13,040 nucleotides of DNA from Dysgonamonadaceae bacterium (lineage in GTDB: Bacteria; Bacteroidota; Bacteroidia; Bacteroidales; Azobacteroidaceae). This document shows positions 7,700 to 13,040 of this stretch, piece by piece (the first letter of the stretch is position 1; every line of letters begins with the position of its first letter). The DNA lies in the NCBI GenBank assembly GCA_031256015.1, contig JAIRRK010000142.1:1-13040 (forward strand), read 5' to 3'. The position numbers and the translations under genes were made by a program. The notes under the pieces were generated by a model. It was not told the origin of the DNA and ran no database searches. It saw only the letters and a program-made list of their open reading frames with translations.

Positions 7700-8884
7700 A
7701 TGAAAAGAATACTCCTGTTATTGATATTTGGATGCACTTCTTTCGCTTTATTGGCCGAAGAAGAAAGAATCGTTGTCGGAGCCGAATCCACAGACGAATA
7801 TTTTCCTTTATTGGAAGGAAAACGAATCGGTGTTTTTTCTAATCATACCGGAATGGTGGGCGATGAACACTTGGTTGATTTGCTTTGCCGTTCGAAAATG
7901 AATATCGTAACTGTCTTTGCTCCGGAACACGGTTTCAGAGGAGATGCCGATGCCGGGGAAAGAATCGATGATTCCGTCGATATAAAAACGGGAATCCCCA
8001 TCTATTCTCTTTACAAAACAAAAACCGGAAAACCTTCTCCGGAAATCATGTCGAAACTGGATGTGGTTGTTTTTGATATTCAAGATGTAGGATTAAGGTT
8101 CTATACTTATTATATCTCCATGTATAAAATGATGGATGCTTGTGCCGACAATAATCAACTGATGATTATTCTGGATCGACCCAACCCGAACGGATTTTAT
8201 GTCGACGGACCGATTTTGGATATGAAATATAAATCGGGAGTCGGATATTTGCCGATTCCCGTCGTTCACGGAATGACTTTGGGGGAATTGGCGAAGATGA
8301 TTAACGGAGAAGGTTGGCTGCCTCAAAAAAAGAAATGCCGACTGATTGTTATTCCGTGCAAACATTACACGCATCAAATGAAATATCAACTGCCGATAGC
8401 TCCTTCGCCCAATCTACCGAACATGAAGTCGATTTATCTGTATCCTTCCGTTTGTTTGTTTGAGGGGACTCCGGTTAGTTTGGGACGAGGAACCGCTTTC
8501 CCTTTTCAAGTTTACGGACATCCGAAAATGAAAAACCGTTCATTTTCTTTCACGCCGAAAAGCATACCCGGAGCGAAAAAACCTCCTTGTTTGAATCAAG
8601 TTTGTCACGGGGTTGATTTAAGGAATATTCCGGATGAATCGATTTGGGAAGAGGGCATTAACTTGAATTACCTGATTGACGCGTACACGAATTTGAAGAT
8701 AGGAGAAAAGTTTTTTACCTCCTTTTTCCGAAATCTGATAGGAGTAGATTATGTGGAGAAAATGATAATGGAAGGAAAATCCGCTCGAGAGATTAAAGCT
8801 GTTTGGAAGAAAGACGTGGAACATTTTATACAACAACGCCGGCCCTATCTTTTATATGAATGTTCGAATGGAAAGGAGGATTAA
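7700..8884 (+). CDS. namZ: Exo-beta-N-acetylmuramidase NamZ (DUF1343, GH171), exported
   Basis: A 394-residue protein of the DUF1343 family, whose studied members (NamZ of Bacillus subtilis and Tannerella forsythia) release MurNAc from the non-reducing end of peptidoglycan fragments. The N-terminus is a signal peptide: MKR, a leucine-rich core, and probable cleavage after ALLA (residue 19). C12 is preceded by F and G, which fits a lipobox poorly, so a soluble periplasmic form is likelier. Family motifs are NHTG (48-51), APEHGFRG (74-81, with E77 and H78 candidate active-site residues), FDIQDVG and RFYTY (125-137), LDRPNP (159-164) and EGTPVS-x-GRGT (255-265). It suggests muropeptide salvage, although no MurNAc transporter, kinase or etherase gene is nearby. 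The signal peptide fixes the start. Its stop is 9 bp from that of the convergent epimerase gene. Confidence 0.92.
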   Translation: MKRILLLLIFGCTSFALLAEEERIVVGAESTDEYFPLLEGKRIGVFSNHTGMVGDEHLVDLLCRSKMNIVTVFAPEHGFRGDADAGERIDDSVDIKTGIPIYSLYKTKTGKPSPEIMSKLDVVVFDIQDVGLRFYTYYISMYKMMDACADNNQLMIILDRPNPNGFYVDGPILDMKYKSGVGYLPIPVVHGMTLGELAKMINGEGWLPQKKKCRLIVIPCKHYTHQMKYQLPIAPSPNLPNMKSIYLYPSVCLFEGTPVSLGRGTAFPFQVYGHPKMKNRSFSFTPKSIPGAKKPPCLNQVCHGVDLRNIPDESIWEEGINLNYLIDAYTNLKIGEKFFTSFFRNLIGVDYVEKMIMEGKSAREIKAVWKKDVEHFIQQRRPYLLYECSNGKED

Positions 8885-8893
8885 ATAACGAAA

Positions 8894-9856
8894 TCACAAC
8901 CATTTATTTTCCTTGTACCAACTCACACATTCTCTCATGCCCTTTTCCAAATCATACTCCGCTTCAAAATGGAAATCGTTTCGGATTGCCGATATATCGC
9001 AACTCCAATCCCGCTGTTTCATAATTTGATATTTATCCCGGTTGAGTGTCGAAGGTTGTTTGGCCATTTTGGAAAACCCTTCCGCCAGAATGGATACCGT
9101 TTTCAATATAAAAAGAGGAACACGTAACTTCAAAACATGTTTCTTGTTCAAAGCATTTTTGGCTATTCGGGTATATTCTTCATCCGTATAAGATTTTCCG
9201 TCGGCTACCGGATAACTTTTATTTGTGATTTCGCTTTCCAAAGCAAGAAAAACCACTCGAATCAAATCTTTCACATAGATGAAACTTAAGATTTGCGGCT
9301 TCATTCCGGCTGCGATATCCAATCCCGACTTGATTGTTTTCAGCATGATGTAATAATCTTTCTCGCGCGGGCCGTATACTCCTGTCGGCTGAATGATTAT
9401 ATAAGGAAATCGGGTTTGACTTTCGAGCCATTTCTCCGCTTTCAGTTTACTTTGTCCATATACCGTATGGGCTTCCGGATGATGAGCACTCAAGCTGCTC
9501 ATCAAGATAAATTTTTCGGGGATATTACCTGTTTCGATTAAGCTTTCGACCAGATTTTTCGTGAAAAAGTAGTTTACTTTATCGAAATCGGCGGGATTCA
9601 GGCATTTGGTTACTCCGGCATTGTGAACGATGTAATCCCATTTCCCGTATTGCGAAACATGTTGTTGTATTTGTTTCGTTAATGAAAGCTTGTCCGAAAA
9701 AGAAAGGTCGATGAATTGAACTTGTTTGTCTTGCAGGAATTTTTTGCTGCTTGTTTTTCGGATTCCCGCCCAAGTTTGCCACTCTCTGCGGATGGCTTCT
9801 TCAACCAGAAAACTTCCGATGAATCCGCTTGCGCCGGTGATTAATATTTTTTTCAT
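8894..9856 (-). CDS. NAD(P)-dependent epimerase/dehydratase, extended SDR
   Basis: A 320-residue extended short-chain dehydrogenase/reductase. The N-terminus has the dinucleotide-binding motif GASGFIG (8-14), followed by HNAGVT (78-83), serines in LMSSLSAHH (118-126) and the catalytic pair Y133-x3-K137 in YGQSK. A GVYGPR segment after the active site is typical of nucleotide-sugar epimerases and NAD(P)-dependent 4-reductases. The substrate cannot be assigned: the neighbours are tadA and a peptidyl-prolyl isomerase, not sugar genes. It is probably cytoplasmic. Its ATG overlaps the tadA stop by 4 bp (ATGA), so translation is likely coupled to tadA. It is the last gene of this minus-strand operon and ends 9 bp from namZ, with no clear terminator between. 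Confidence 0.9.
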   Translation of the reverse strand: MKKILITGASGFIGSFLVEEAIRREWQTWAGIRKTSSKKFLQDKQVQFIDLSFSDKLSLTKQIQQHVSQYGKWDYIVHNAGVTKCLNPADFDKVNYFFTKNLVESLIETGNIPEKFILMSSLSAHHPEAHTVYGQSKLKAEKWLESQTRFPYIIIQPTGVYGPREKDYYIMLKTIKSGLDIAAGMKPQILSFIYVKDLIRVVFLALESEITNKSYPVADGKSYTDEEYTRIAKNALNKKHVLKLRVPLFILKTVSILAEGFSKMAKQPSTLNRDKYQIMKQRDWSCDISAIRNDFHFEAEYDLEKGMRECVSWYKENKWL

Positions 9857-10296
9857 CGCTTTTGTCGGAAAAAACTTTTCAATAAATCGGAAGCCTCTTC
9901 TGCCATGATTCCGGAAGTAATTTCCGTTTTCGGATGCAAAGCCTGAACGGCAAACAAGGAATACCCTTTCTTCTCATCTTTCGCGCCGTAAACAATGCGG
10001 GAAATCTGCGACCAGCCCAAAGCTCCGGCACACATAACGCACGGTTCCAGCGTTACGTAAAGCGTACAATCAAGCAGATATTTCCCGCCCAATACCGAAG
10101 CCGCCGCAGTAATGGCCTGCATTTCGGCATGAGCAGTTACATCATTCAATGTCTCCGTGAAATTATGAGCTCGCGCAATGATTCGGTTATTGCTTACAAC
10201 GACGGCACCCACGGGAATCTCTCCCTTGTCGAAAGCTTTTCGAGCCTCCGAGAGAGCTTGTTTCATGTAATACTCGTCGTTGAGAAATTCCGACAT
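9853..10296 (-). CDS. tadA: tRNA-specific adenosine deaminase TadA
   Basis: A 147-residue cytidine/deoxycytidylate-deaminase-fold enzyme that converts A34 to inosine in the tRNA-Arg(ACG) anticodon, an essential step in most bacteria. The zinc site is complete: HAE (H56, with E58 as proton shuttle) and PCVMC (C86, C89). IPVGAVVV (27-34) before the HAE motif and the GALGWSQI stretch after the cysteines are standard in TadA. Size and start (MSEFLNDEYYMKQAL) match the family. It begins 9 bp after the isomerase gene and overlaps the epimerase start by 4 bp, so it is the third gene of a four-gene operon. Confidence 0.95.
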   Translation of the reverse strand: MSEFLNDEYYMKQALSEARKAFDKGEIPVGAVVVSNNRIIARAHNFTETLNDVTAHAEMQAITAAASVLGGKYLLDCTLYVTLEPCVMCAGALGWSQISRIVYGAKDEKKGYSLFAVQALHPKTEITSGIMAEEASDLLKSFFRQKR

Positions 10297-10305
10297 AAAG
10301 AAAGC

Positions 10306-10965
10306 CTAATCTTTGGTTATCGTAATAATACGAACTTCATTAAGAGGATAATCCCCAGGGCCGGTAGGCGTAGCGGCAATTTTATCCACGATGTCCAACC
10401 CTTCAACCACTTCTCCGAACACGGTGTAGTCTTTATCCAAGAAAGGAGTTCCCCCGATTGTTTTGTAAACTTCTTTTTTCTCGTTGTTCCAATATTTACC
10501 GGTGCCGTCTTCCAAATCTTTCAGTTGATTTCCGGAATAAGTCGTTCCTTGAACAATATAAAACTGAGTAGGAGAAGATTTCTTTTCGGGATTCACGTGG
10601 TCTCCCATACGGGCAGCCGCCAAAGCACCTTTTTTATGAAAATATTCCGAAACAAATTCAGCCGGAATCAGTTCCTCTTCCGTCGGAGGCTGACTTTGCA
10701 GTGAATCGTTTTCAGCTTTCGGCTTGGTGGATAAATCACCGGTTTGAATCATGAAGTTTTCGATAATACGATGAAAAAGCACACCGTCGTAAGCCTTTTC
10801 ATCGACCAATTTCTCGAAATTGGCTTTATGCAAAGGCGTTTCTTCGTACAATACAACCTTTATATTCCCTTCGGTTGTTTCGATGGTGTAAGTTTGAGTA
10901 TTTGCATTACAAGAGTTTAACATACAAACGGTAAATAATAAAGTAAAAAAGATTTTTATTTTCAT
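10306..10965 (-). CDS. Cyclophilin-type peptidyl-prolyl cis-trans isomerase, lipoprotein
   Basis: A 219-residue PPIase that speeds proline isomerisation in folding envelope proteins. The N-terminus (MKIKIFF, hydrophobic core, then LNSC) is a lipoprotein signal; lipidation at C19 would tether it to the periplasmic face of a membrane. Cyclophilin motifs follow: FHRIIENFMIQTGD (64-77, with the catalytic Arg R66 and substrate-pocket residues), SPTQFYIVQG (131-140) in place of the usual GSQFFI, and TVFGEVVEGLDIVDKI (181-196). About 35 extra residues (141-175), absent from minimal cyclophilins, lie between the second and third motifs. It follows the small RHH-like gene by 17 bp and precedes tadA by 9 bp. 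Confidence 0.95.
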   Translation of the reverse strand: MKIKIFFTLLFTVCMLNSCNANTQTYTIETTEGNIKVVLYEETPLHKANFEKLVDEKAYDGVLFHRIIENFMIQTGDLSTKPKAENDSLQSQPPTEEELIPAEFVSEYFHKKGALAAARMGDHVNPEKKSSPTQFYIVQGTTYSGNQLKDLEDGTGKYWNNEKKEVYKTIGGTPFLDKDYTVFGEVVEGLDIVDKIAATPTGPGDYPLNEVRIITITKD

Positions 10966-10982
10966 TGTGTAACTATTTTAGA

Positions 10983-11213
10983 TTATCGTCGCATTTCATT
11001 TTCGCTAAAGAGGGTAGGATAGTCTCTATCTATCAATACCGAAGAAATCTGAGCAAGTAATGTTTGTCGCATCCAGTAGGAACGATTACTTATCTTATAT
11101 TTTTCCAAGTAATTGTTAATACGGTTGTATTCCTCCTCGCTCAATAAACAGGTGATGCGTTTATCTCTGACCGGAGGAGAAACATTCAGCTTCTTTTTCT
11201 TCATCTTTTTCAT
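10983..11213 (-). CDS. Small basic protein, probable ribbon-helix-helix fold
   Basis: Read from ATG at 11213 this is 76 residues. The frame extends upstream to 11294, but that stretch crosses both divergent promoters and the yraN start and reads as low-complexity Phe-rich sequence, so it is rejected; an ATG at 11204 is also possible. After a lysine-rich tail (MKKMKKKK) comes RDKRITCLLSEEEYNRI, a short strand then helix, followed by a second helix starting ISNRSYWMRQTLL. This strand-helix-helix pattern, with S-E-E-E-Y beginning helix 1, resembles MobC/CopG-type ribbon-helix-helix DNA-binding proteins, though I cannot name a family. It heads the isomerase-tadA-epimerase operon and might regulate it; no mobilisation genes are nearby. 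Confidence 0.7.
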   Translation of the reverse strand: MKKMKKKKLNVSPPVRDKRITCLLSEEEYNRINNYLEKYKISNRSYWMRQTLLAQISSVLIDRDYPTLFSENEMRR

Positions 11214-11221
11214 TCCGACTG

Positions 11222-11229
11222 CAAATTTA
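11222..11229 (-). promoter_or_regulatory. -7 promoter box for RHH-isomerase-tadA operon
   Basis: On the minus strand TAAATTTG (11229-11222) fully matches TAnnTTTG. No TTTG lies 17-23 bp upstream, so the -33 element is missing or degenerate. The box is 8 bases before the ATG at 11213, predicting a very short leader, or about 13 bases if translation starts at 11204. Confidence 0.45.
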
Positions 11230-11239
11230 AGGTCTTCAC

Positions 11240-11272
11240 TTTGAAATAAAAAGAAAAAGAATGATATATTTG
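11240..11272 (+). promoter_or_regulatory. Bacteroidales promoter for yraN
   Basis: A -33 TTTG (11240-11243), 21 bp, then TATATTTG (11265-11272), a full TAnnTTTG match. The yraN ATG at 11293 lies 20 bp beyond, after an A-rich leader typical of the phylum. It lies back to back with the RHH-operon -7 box. Confidence 0.65.
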
Positions 11273-11292
11273 TCAAAAAAAAACATTTAACC

Positions 11293-11661
11293 ATGGCTTT
11301 ACATTATAAACTAGGGAAAGAAGGTGAAACGGCTGCCGTTAATTACTTGAAAGAACGCTCTTTCCGGATTTTACATCTGAACTGGCGATACGGTCACTTG
11401 GAATTGGATATTGTAGCCCAAAAGGACGATGAGCTGATTGTCATTGAAGTAAAAACCCGTTCGGGGAATTGGGATTCGCCCGAATCGGCGGTAACCGGAC
11501 TGAAAATATCCCGAATCGTCACTGCAACCGATTGTTATATCAAACATTTTGACATTGACCTTCCTGTCCGATTCGATGTTATTTGTATCACGGGGAGCTA
11601 TCCGAATTTTCAAATCGAACACATAGAGGATGCTTTTTATCCGCCGATGAATGTCTATTAG
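11293..11661 (+). CDS. yraN: YraN family protein (UPF0102), PD-(D/E)XK endonuclease-like fold
   Basis: A 122-residue protein of the usual UPF0102 length. The family start LGKEGETAA-x2-YL (7-19) and NWRY (30-33) are present. The nuclease-like core is complete: E37 and D39 in LELDIVA, then E52-V-K54 in IEVKTR, the D...ExK arrangement of the PD-(D/E)XK superfamily, which includes Holliday-junction resolvase-like enzymes. The ending FDVICI fits the last strand. Its biological role is unsettled; nuclease activity is inferred from the fold. It has its own promoter and is followed by a 102-bp gap before the MmcQ-like gene. Confidence 0.93.
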   Translation: MALHYKLGKEGETAAVNYLKERSFRILHLNWRYGHLELDIVAQKDDELIVIEVKTRSGNWDSPESAVTGLKISRIVTATDCYIKHFDIDLPVRFDVICITGSYPNFQIEHIEDAFYPPMNVY

Positions 11662-11727
11662 TTGTTGTGCAAGCTCGATACGCAGAAATTTATTGAATCA
11701 ATTCCGCTGTTTTATTGTTTAATTTAG

Positions 11728-11735
11728 TAATTTCG
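11728..11735 (+). promoter_or_regulatory. Weak -7-like box before the MmcQ-birA pair
   Basis: TAATTTCG matches TAnnTTTG at seven of eight positions, 28 bp before the ATG at 11764, but no -33 TTTG is at the right distance. The 102-bp gap also holds an 11-base palindrome ATTGAATCAAT (11692-11702). The gene pair may depend on this promoter or on read-through from yraN. Confidence 0.25.
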
Positions 11736-11763
11736 TGCGGTTTACTTTATAAAAACTCGACCG

Positions 11764-12120
11764 ATGAATGTAGAAGAACTGTATCAATTTTGTATTTCGA
11801 TTAAAAAAGCGGAAGAATCTCTTCCTTTCGACGAGGTGTCTTTGGTATTGAAAGTGTGCAATAAAATGTTTGCATTGATTCGTTTGGATGCTTCGGAATT
11901 ACAAGTTTCGGTCAAATGCGACCCGGACAAAGCCGTCGAATTGAGGGAAGAATATTCCTGTGTTACTCCGGCTTATCATTTCAATAAAAAATATTGGAAT
12001 ACCATCTATTTGAACAGGGAAATGAATGATGAAACGGTTAAATTCTGGATACGTCATTCTGTTGAAGAAGTCATCAAGAAACTGCCCGCCAAATTAAGAA
12101 ATGAATATAATCAGGCTTGA
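11764..12120 (+). CDS. MmcQ/YjbR family protein
   Basis: A 118-residue member of the MmcQ/YjbR (DUF419) family, small proteins with a CyaY-like fold thought to bind DNA. Visible family features are the opening LYQFCISIKKAEESLPFDE, the middle strand KMFALIRLD, the KCDPDKAVELREEY turn (37-39 onward region, about 57-70), and the Y-H-F-N-K-K-Y-W-N segment, with a closing helix of the form HSVEEVIKKLP. It has full family length. The exact role is unknown and DNA binding rests on relatives. Its last 20 bp overlap the birA start in a different frame, so the two are very probably co-expressed; the overlap itself gives no functional link to biotin. Confidence 0.9.
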   Translation: MNVEELYQFCISIKKAEESLPFDEVSLVLKVCNKMFALIRLDASELQVSVKCDPDKAVELREEYSCVTPAYHFNKKYWNTIYLNREMNDETVKFWIRHSVEEVIKKLPAKLRNEYNQA

Positions 12121-12844
12121 ACAAACACTTTCCACCAACTTGTTCCTGAAAGAGCTGTCGGAAAAACAAACTCCGGAAGAAGGAACCCTTGTTCTCGCGG
12201 AAAATCAAACAGCGGGACGAGGCCAATCCGGAAACGAATGGGAATCCGAACCGAACAAAAACATAACATGCAGCATCCTTTTTTATCCTTCTTTTCTGGA
12301 CGTCGCCCGAAATTTTCTGTTATCGAAGGCGGTTGCTTTGGGAATAAAAGAAACATTGGACGCCTACATGGATTGTGTGAGCATCAAGTGGCCGAATGAT
12401 ATTTATTTCGAAGACAAAAAAATAGCCGGCATATTAATCGAAAATAATATCATCGGGAAGAAGCTTTCTCAATCCATTGTCGGGATTGGACTCAATGTGA
12501 ATCAGGATGTTTTTTCGGGGAAAGCACCTAATCCGGTTTCCATGAAACAGATTCTGGATGTCGCCGTCGATAAGGAAATTCTGTTGCGGGAATTATCGGA
12601 TAAAATAAACGGCCGGTACGAGCAATTGAAATCAGGGGAATACGAATCGATAAATGAAGAATACCGAAAATCGCTTTACCGATCCGAAGGTTTTTATCCG
12701 TATCAAGATAAAGACGGGCAATTCGAAGCCGAAATAGTCCGGGTTGCGGACGATGGACTGCTTTGCCTGATTACTCCCGATGGAGAAAACCGGCAATATT
12801 ATTTCAAGGAGGTATCTCAACAAGAACTAAGAACTAAGAGTTAA
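12101..12844 (+). CDS. birA: Biotin-[acetyl-CoA-carboxylase] ligase, monofunctional
   Basis: A 247-residue class I biotin protein ligase: it makes biotinyl-AMP and transfers biotin to the carrier lysine of acetyl-CoA or other carboxylases in the cytoplasm. The N-terminal winged-helix repressor domain of E. coli BirA is absent, so it does not act as a repressor. Motifs are STN (11-13), the ATP/biotin loop GRGQSG (39-44), KWPND (96-100), KIAGILIE (107-114) and GIGLNVN (128-134), with a C-terminal SH3-like domain (about 190-238). The start at 12101 lies inside the upstream gene and is the one that gives the full N-terminus. Oddity: after FKEVSQQ the last residues and stop codon are encoded by a 7-bp tandem repeat, giving a hydrophilic LRTKS tail. 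Confidence 0.95.
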   Translation: MNIIRLEQTLSTNLFLKELSEKQTPEEGTLVLAENQTAGRGQSGNEWESEPNKNITCSILFYPSFLDVARNFLLSKAVALGIKETLDAYMDCVSIKWPNDIYFEDKKIAGILIENNIIGKKLSQSIVGIGLNVNQDVFSGKAPNPVSMKQILDVAVDKEILLRELSDKINGRYEQLKSGEYESINEEYRKSLYRSEGFYPYQDKDGQFEAEIVRVADDGLLCLITPDGENRQYYFKEVSQQELRTKS

Positions 12845-12863
12845 GAGTTAAGAACTAAGAACC
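12822..12863 (+). repeat. 7-bp tandem repeat at birA 3' end
   Basis: Six heptamers in tandem: AAGAACT, AAGAACT, AAGAGTT, AAGAGTT, AAGAACT, AAGAACC. The first three carry the last birA codons, and the stop TAA (12842-12844) spans units three and four. The remaining units lie downstream. The alternation of the AAGAACT and AAGAGTT forms is regular. It contains short inverted matches (AACT-AAG-AGTT) but no strong hairpin. Confidence 0.9.
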
Positions 12864-12883
12864 CGCAAACGCGAACTGAAAAC

Positions 12884-12921
12884 AAGAAAAACAAAAAAAA
12901 TAAACTTTTTCTTCATTTTTT
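12884..12921 (+). terminator. Weak AT-rich hairpin with T-run after birA
   Basis: AAGAAAAA (12884-12891) and TTTTTCTT (12906-12913) are exact inverted arms of 8 bp around a 14-base loop, followed by a run of six T (12916-12921). The stem is almost entirely A-T and the loop is long, so termination would be inefficient; this may be only compositional bias. Confidence 0.3.
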
Positions 12922-12929
12922 CTCTTGAA

Positions 12930-12963
12930 TTTGCAAAATATTAAGAAAAAGTGATTAGCTTTG
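12930..12963 (+). promoter_or_regulatory. Bacteroidales promoter for the gene at the right edge
   Basis: A -33 TTTG (12930-12933), 22 bp, then TAGCTTTG (12956-12963), a full TAnnTTTG match followed by CACCC, a context often seen at strong promoters of this phylum. An A-rich leader of about 40 bases leads to the ATG at 13007. Confidence 0.68.
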
Positions 12964-13006
12964 CACCCGGATACAAAAAAACGTATAAAACAAATAATAA
13001 AACAAT

Positions 13007-13040
13007 ATGAATCTCATATACGATATAACTAAAAAAAAGA
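13007..13040 (+). CDS. Start of unidentified gene (3' end outside window)
   Basis: An ATG preceded by a good promoter and an A-rich leader opens a frame of 11 codons, MNLIYDITKKK, that runs off the window edge. It is too short to identify. The promoter and open frame suggest a real gene start. Confidence 0.5.
   Translation, partial: MNLIYDITKKK

Noticed and set aside
9934..10704. Open frame of 256 codons on the plus strand, antisense to tadA and the isomerase gene
   Set aside because: It crosses two genes with complete family motifs on the other strand, has no promoter or recognisable domain, and reads as the reverse of real coding sequence.
11214..11294. N-terminal extension of the small RHH-like protein up to an ATG at 11294
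   Set aside because: It is low-complexity Phe-rich sequence covering both divergent promoters and the yraN start codon.
11692..11702. 11-base palindrome ATTGAATCAAT upstream of the MmcQ-like gene
   Set aside because: Too short and AT-rich to distinguish from chance, with no regulator to pair it with.
12884..12921. Strong terminator after birA
   Set aside because: The arms are A-T only with a long loop; kept only as a weak candidate.
1..13040. CRISPR, tRNA/rRNA, insertion sequence, phage, toxin-antitoxin or defence system
   Set aside because: No spaced repeats, transposase, integrase, RNA gene signature or paired small toxin/antitoxin genes were seen; the content is ordinary chromosomal housekeeping.

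Overview
This 13 kb window is densely coded and about 40% G+C. It is almost certainly chromosomal DNA from a member of the order Bacteroidales (phylum Bacteroidota). Four things point there: the gene set (a secreted dipeptidyl peptidase IV beside lipoyl synthase, DUF2851, NamZ/DUF1343, and a lipoprotein peptidyl-prolyl isomerase beside tadA), A-rich rather than Shine-Dalgarno-like leaders, several copies of the phylum's -33 TTTG / -7 TAnnTTTG promoter, and an AT-rich codon style. Species cannot be told from the window.

Layout. (1) Positions 1-1988, plus strand: the 3' end of a peptidase U32 gene, a hotdog-fold acyl-CoA thioesterase starting on the base after the U32 stop codon, and dprA 54 bp later. 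(2) Positions 6242-1973, minus strand: dpp4, lipA (3 bp later) and a membrane protein with a degenerate Nudix domain. This is one probable operon whose last gene runs 16 bp into the end of dprA. (3) Positions 6359-8884, plus strand: a DUF2851 protein and the exo-muramidase namZ, each with its own candidate promoter. dpp4 and DUF2851 diverge from a compact promoter pair whose -33 boxes are one base apart. (4) Positions 11213-8894, minus strand: a small ribbon-helix-helix-like protein, a lipoprotein cyclophilin-type isomerase, tadA, and an NAD-dependent epimerase overlapping tadA by 4 bp, forming a four-gene operon. (5) Positions 11293-12844, plus strand: yraN, a MmcQ/YjbR-family gene, and birA overlapping it by 20 bp. 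A 7-bp tandem repeat supplies the last codons and stop of birA. After it come a weak hairpin, a good promoter and the first codons of an unidentified gene at the right edge.

The genes are mostly housekeeping: lipoate and biotin cofactor attachment, tRNA wobble editing, DNA uptake/processing, envelope protein folding, peptidoglycan salvage and periplasmic peptide degradation. No tRNA, rRNA, CRISPR array, insertion sequence, phage gene or toxin-antitoxin pair was seen. No gene-free stretch reaches 300 bp; the longest is the 162 bp after birA. I found no convincing new multi-gene system. The most interesting items are the membrane-anchored pseudo-Nudix protein, the DUF2851 motif pattern, the two compact divergent promoters, the birA tail repeat and the very short or absent leader predicted for namZ.
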